The notes under the pieces are model-generated. The model saw nothing but the letters and a program-made list of their open reading frames with translations. It was not told where the DNA came from and searched no databases. 64,000 nt of DNA from Candidatus Zixiibacteriota bacterium (lineage in GTDB: Bacteria; Zixibacteria; MSB-5A5; GN15; FEB-12). The first letter of the stretch is position 1, and every line of letters starts with the position of its first letter. Shown one piece after another: positions 61,390 through 64,000 of this stretch. The DNA lies in contig JBFMDV010000009.1 of the NCBI GenBank assembly GCA_040753875.1, positions 1 to 64,000 of the forward strand, read 5' to 3'. Made by a program: the position numbers and the translations under genes.

Positions 61390-62637
61390 ATGAAGGTGAG
61401 AACGGTCGTGACTGGCTTTGGCGCGGTAACCCCGTTGGGTAACACTGTTGAGACTCTGTGGGAGAATCTGCTTGCCGGTAGGTCCGGCGTGGCGCGGGTC
61501 ACCCGGTTCAATGTCGACGACTACCCCACGCAGATAGCCGCCGAGGTCAAGGGATTCGACGCTTCACCGTACATTGAAAAGAAAGAGCTGCGACGCATGG
61601 ACCTGGCCGAGCAGTACGCCATCGTGGCCAGCGAAATGGCGGTCAAGCATGCCGGTCTGGATCTGAAATCGCTCGATCTGGATCGCTGCGGCGTGGTGAT
61701 CGGTTCCGGCATTGGCGGCATTTCCACCTTCGAGCAGCAGCACAGCACGCTGGTGACCTCGGGACCAGGTCGTGTCTCGCCATTCTTCATTCCCATGATG
61801 ATCATCGACATGTGCGCCGGATTGGTCTCGATGCGGTTCGGTTTCCGGGGTGCCAATTATGCCACGGTTTCCGCCTGCGCTTCCTCAGCCCATGCCATTG
61901 CCGATGCCTACCGTATCGTGCAGCGGGGAGAGGCGGACGTCATGATCGCCGGCGGTGCCGAGGCGACCATTACCCCAACCTCTATGGCGGGATTCTGCCA
62001 GGCGCGGGCGATGTCCACGCGCAACGACGAGCCGGAGAAAGCGTCACGGCCTTTTGACAAAGGAAGAGACGGCTTTGTCATGGGTGAGGGCTCGGCTATC
62101 ATCATCCTGGAATCGCATGAGCATGCGGTGAAACGAGGATCCCATATTTTTGGCGAGATTCTGGGCGCGGGCATGACGGCTGATGCGTACCACATGACAG
62201 CACCGCACCCGGAAGGGCATGGGGCAAGGCGCGCCATGCAGGCGGCACTCGTCGATGCCGGCCTGAAAGCGGATCAGATTGACTATATCAATACACACGG
62301 CACGGCAACCGACCTTGGCGATATCGCCGAGACCAAGGCGATCAAGGCGGTGCTCGGTGAGCATGCCTACAAGATACCGTGCAATTCCACCAAGTCGCTC
62401 ACCGGCCATCTGCTGGGCGCGGCAGGGGCGATGGAGTTCATCACCGTGTTGAAGTCGATCGAACACGAGTTGGTACATCCGACCATCAATCTCGACGAGC
62501 CGGATCCGGAGTGCGATCTGGACTACGTGCCGCATGTCAAGCGGACTTGGCCGGTGACCTACGCAATGTCCAACTCTTTTGGTTTCGGGGGCCATAACGT
62601 CACGCTTCTGGCGGGCAAGGTCAACGGACGAATGTAA
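61390..62637 (+). CDS. 3-oxoacyl-ACP synthase II (FabF)
   Basis: A 415-residue elongating condensing enzyme. The ATG at 61390 begins MKVRTVVTGFGAVTPLGNTV; the frame is open upstream but not family-like. Catalytic Cys in TVSACASSAHAIADAY, His residues in NTHGTATDLGD and NSTKSLTGHLLGAAGA, and the C-terminal SFGFGGHNVTLL. The ribosome site is weak. 37 bp after acpP. Confidence 0.96.
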   Translation: MKVRTVVTGFGAVTPLGNTVETLWENLLAGRSGVARVTRFNVDDYPTQIAAEVKGFDASPYIEKKELRRMDLAEQYAIVASEMAVKHAGLDLKSLDLDRCGVVIGSGIGGISTFEQQHSTLVTSGPGRVSPFFIPMMIIDMCAGLVSMRFGFRGANYATVSACASSAHAIADAYRIVQRGEADVMIAGGAEATITPTSMAGFCQARAMSTRNDEPEKASRPFDKGRDGFVMGEGSAIIILESHEHAVKRGSHIFGEILGAGMTADAYHMTAPHPEGHGARRAMQAALVDAGLKADQIDYINTHGTATDLGDIAETKAIKAVLGEHAYKIPCNSTKSLTGHLLGAAGAMEFITVLKSIEHELVHPTINLDEPDPECDLDYVPHVKRTWPVTYAMSNSFGFGGHNVTLLAGKVNGRM

Positions 62638-62645
62638 GCCACCGG

Positions 62646-63395
62646 ATGAAACTCTGGCAGACTCTCAAAGAACTGTGGGGAGAGTTACACGACGCCGATA
62701 CTGCGCGCCTGGAGGACCTTCAGGAGATCATTGGGTATCATTTCCGGGATGTGCGTACGCTACAGCTTGGTCTGACACATCGTTCATATTCACGTTCCAA
62801 CGGCCAGATAATTCCTTCGAATGAACGGCTGGAATTCCTCGGCGATTCTGTACTGGGCCTCGTGATCGCGGCACGGCTTTACGACGATTACCCCGACGAA
62901 GGAGAAGGGAACCTCACCAAGACCAAAGCGCTCCTGGTCAACGAGACCACTCTGGCCGGGATTGGCCGGAAGCTGAGGATCAACGTCTATATTCGCCTTT
63001 CACCGGAAGAGGAGCGGGCGGGCGGGCGGGAGCGCCCATCCATTATCTCCGATGCGTTCGAATCGATCATCGGGGCCGTCTTTCTTGACGGCGGCCTGGA
63101 GCCGGCGCGCGATGTAGTGCTTCGGCTTATCTACACCCACAAGGATCACGTGGTGGCTGATTCCTCGCAACGGAACTACAAGGGGGAGCTGCTGGAGTTG
63201 ATTCAATCCCGGGGGAATGGTGCGCCGCGCTACGACGTGGTCTCGGAGGTCGGGCCGGACCATGACAAGGTGTTCCATGTGGTGGTGACTATCGGTGGCG
63301 AAGAAGCAGGCAAAGGGAGCGGCTCGTCAAAAAAAGAAGCGGAGCAGCGCGCCGCCTGCCAGGCGCTGGAATATCTCGAAGGACGCCCATCCTGA
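62646..63395 (+). CDS. Ribonuclease III
   Basis: A 249-residue double-strand-specific endoribonuclease for rRNA and mRNA processing. The signature NERLEFLGDSVLGLVI contains the metal-binding acidic residues; DAFESIIGAVFLDGG carries the second set. A C-terminal dsRBD runs from about 175 (NYKGELLELIQSRG, then GSGSSKKEAEQRAACQALEY). Starts 8 bp after fabF, the common acpP-fabF-rnc order. Confidence 0.96.
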   Translation: MKLWQTLKELWGELHDADTARLEDLQEIIGYHFRDVRTLQLGLTHRSYSRSNGQIIPSNERLEFLGDSVLGLVIAARLYDDYPDEGEGNLTKTKALLVNETTLAGIGRKLRINVYIRLSPEEERAGGRERPSIISDAFESIIGAVFLDGGLEPARDVVLRLIYTHKDHVVADSSQRNYKGELLELIQSRGNGAPRYDVVSEVGPDHDKVFHVVVTIGGEEAGKGSGSSKKEAEQRAACQALEYLEGRPS

Positions 63396-63477
63396 TCGCA
63401 GGGGCAATAGCCGCAAACTCTCCACATACTCACAGCATTACACATATCATCAGGCATTTCCCGTCGCTCCCTCTGAC

Positions 63478-63506
63478 TTGACTTTGTGGGTACGGTTGGT
63501 CATATT
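63478..63506 (+). promoter_or_regulatory. Sigma-70-type promoter for etfB
   Basis: TTGACT (63478-63483), 17-bp spacer, CATATT (63501-63506). Predicted start near 63513, about 36 nt before the etfB ATG. Confidence 0.5.
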
Positions 63507-63548
63507 AGCTGCCATTAAACGAGTACCGAACTGTCGCTGGAGCGCGCC

Positions 63549-64000
63549 ATGAACATAGTCGTCTTGATAAAGCAGGTGCCGGAGATTGCACTTATCAAAG
63601 TTGATGAAGCGGCCAATCAGGTAGTGTTGCCGGCCGGGCCTGGGATTGTCAATCCATTTGATGAATATGCGGTCGAAGAGGGGCTTCGACTGAAAGAGAA
63701 GCATGGCGGCACCTGTGTTGTCATGTCGGTCGGGACGGAGCGGACCGAATCGGCGCTGCGCGATTGTCTCGCGCTCGGTGTCGACGACGCCTATCTGCTT
63801 TCCGACGAGCTTTTCGCTGGTTCCGACCCACAAGGTATCGGCCGAATCCTGGCGGCCGGGCTGAAAAAACTGGGGACATTCGACCTGATACTGGCCGGCA
63901 AACAGGCGATCGATTCCGATTCCGCCCAGGTGCCGGCAGCCGTGGCGGCACATCTGGATATCCCGCAGTCGCTGTTTGTGAAGAAATTCGAATCGGTCGC
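63549..64000 (+). CDS. Electron transfer flavoprotein beta subunit, N-terminal part
   Basis: The first 150 codons of EtfB; the gene continues past the right edge. NIVVLIKQVPE is the typical start, followed by VNPFDEYAVEEGLRLKE, SVGTERTESALRDCLALGVD, and the AMP/FAD-binding LILAGKQAIDSDSAQVP. EtfB pairs with EtfA to pass electrons from acyl-CoA dehydrogenases to the quinone pool, or takes part in bifurcation. etfA would be expected downstream, outside the window. Confidence 0.95.
   Translation, partial: MNIVVLIKQVPEIALIKVDEAANQVVLPAGPGIVNPFDEYAVEEGLRLKEKHGGTCVVMSVGTERTESALRDCLALGVDDAYLLSDELFAGSDPQGIGRILAAGLKKLGTFDLILAGKQAIDSDSAQVPAAVAAHLDIPQSLFVKKFESV

Overview
The window is bacterial chromosomal DNA with moderately high GC, closely packed genes and normal Shine-Dalgarno sites. 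Several sigma-70-like promoters (TTGACW, 16-18 bp, TAnnnT) can be read directly. The cell envelope is diderm: OmpA-type lipoproteins, a TolC-type channel, a tripartite RND pump and outer-membrane beta-barrels. Secreted proteins carry paired dockerin/EF-hand-like modules (GNVD...DISDL), GNVGIGTT/S74 proteins and a C-terminal VYPNPY/SGIYYW domain. This is the style of the FCB group and its candidate phyla, with Zixibacteria-like genomes the closest match I know. That placement is inference; no rRNA is present to confirm it.

Layout. 1-168: end of an IS3-family element that has cut the 5' end off a secreted metalloprotease. 1.3-6.5 kb: secreted proteins, three with the same Cys-Pro-ended C-terminal module. 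6.5-12.4 kb: OPT-family transporter, an asparagine-synthase-like protein, and a small cluster (membrane protein, HTH protein, zinc-ribbon/DUF2007 protein, DUF3788 protein). 12.4-17.2 kb: OmpA protein with thrombospondin-3 repeats and gyrA, set among palindromic intergenic repeats. 17.2-29.4 kb: Ycf48-like lipoprotein, a short hidden gene, HD-GYP phosphodiesterase, a 53-residue lipoprotein, an octaheme HAO-like cytochrome c, an S74 self-processing surface protein, radical SAM, RidA, and an OmpA lipoprotein fused in frame to a DUF1232 region.

29.4-40.4 kb is a copper/silver-type resistance locus. It has two YHS-domain proteins, a membrane histidine kinase, a sigma-54 activator of the NtrC/ZraR type, and CusC-, CusB- and CusA-like efflux genes. 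The same 15-bp palindromic site stands upstream of both target operons, in the same orientation, and lies 104-105 bp from a sigma-54-type promoter in each case. The two-component system between them probably drives both operons.

40.4-47.6 kb: an SGNH/MBOAT acyl-transfer pair, an RRM protein, a glutamine amidotransferase, then a polyamine operon (XRE-cupin regulator, speD, ornithine decarboxylase, speE) with twin palindromic operators beside its promoter. 47.7-48.9 kb: beta-barrel protein and lipoprotein. 49.0-56.4 kb: complete F-type ATP synthase operon (Z, I, a, c, b, delta, alpha, gamma, beta, epsilon). 56.6-63.4 kb: yceD-rpmF-plsX-fabH-fabD-fabG-acpP-fabF-rnc, the classical fatty-acid cluster. 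The window ends inside etfB. No tRNA, rRNA or CRISPR array was recognised.
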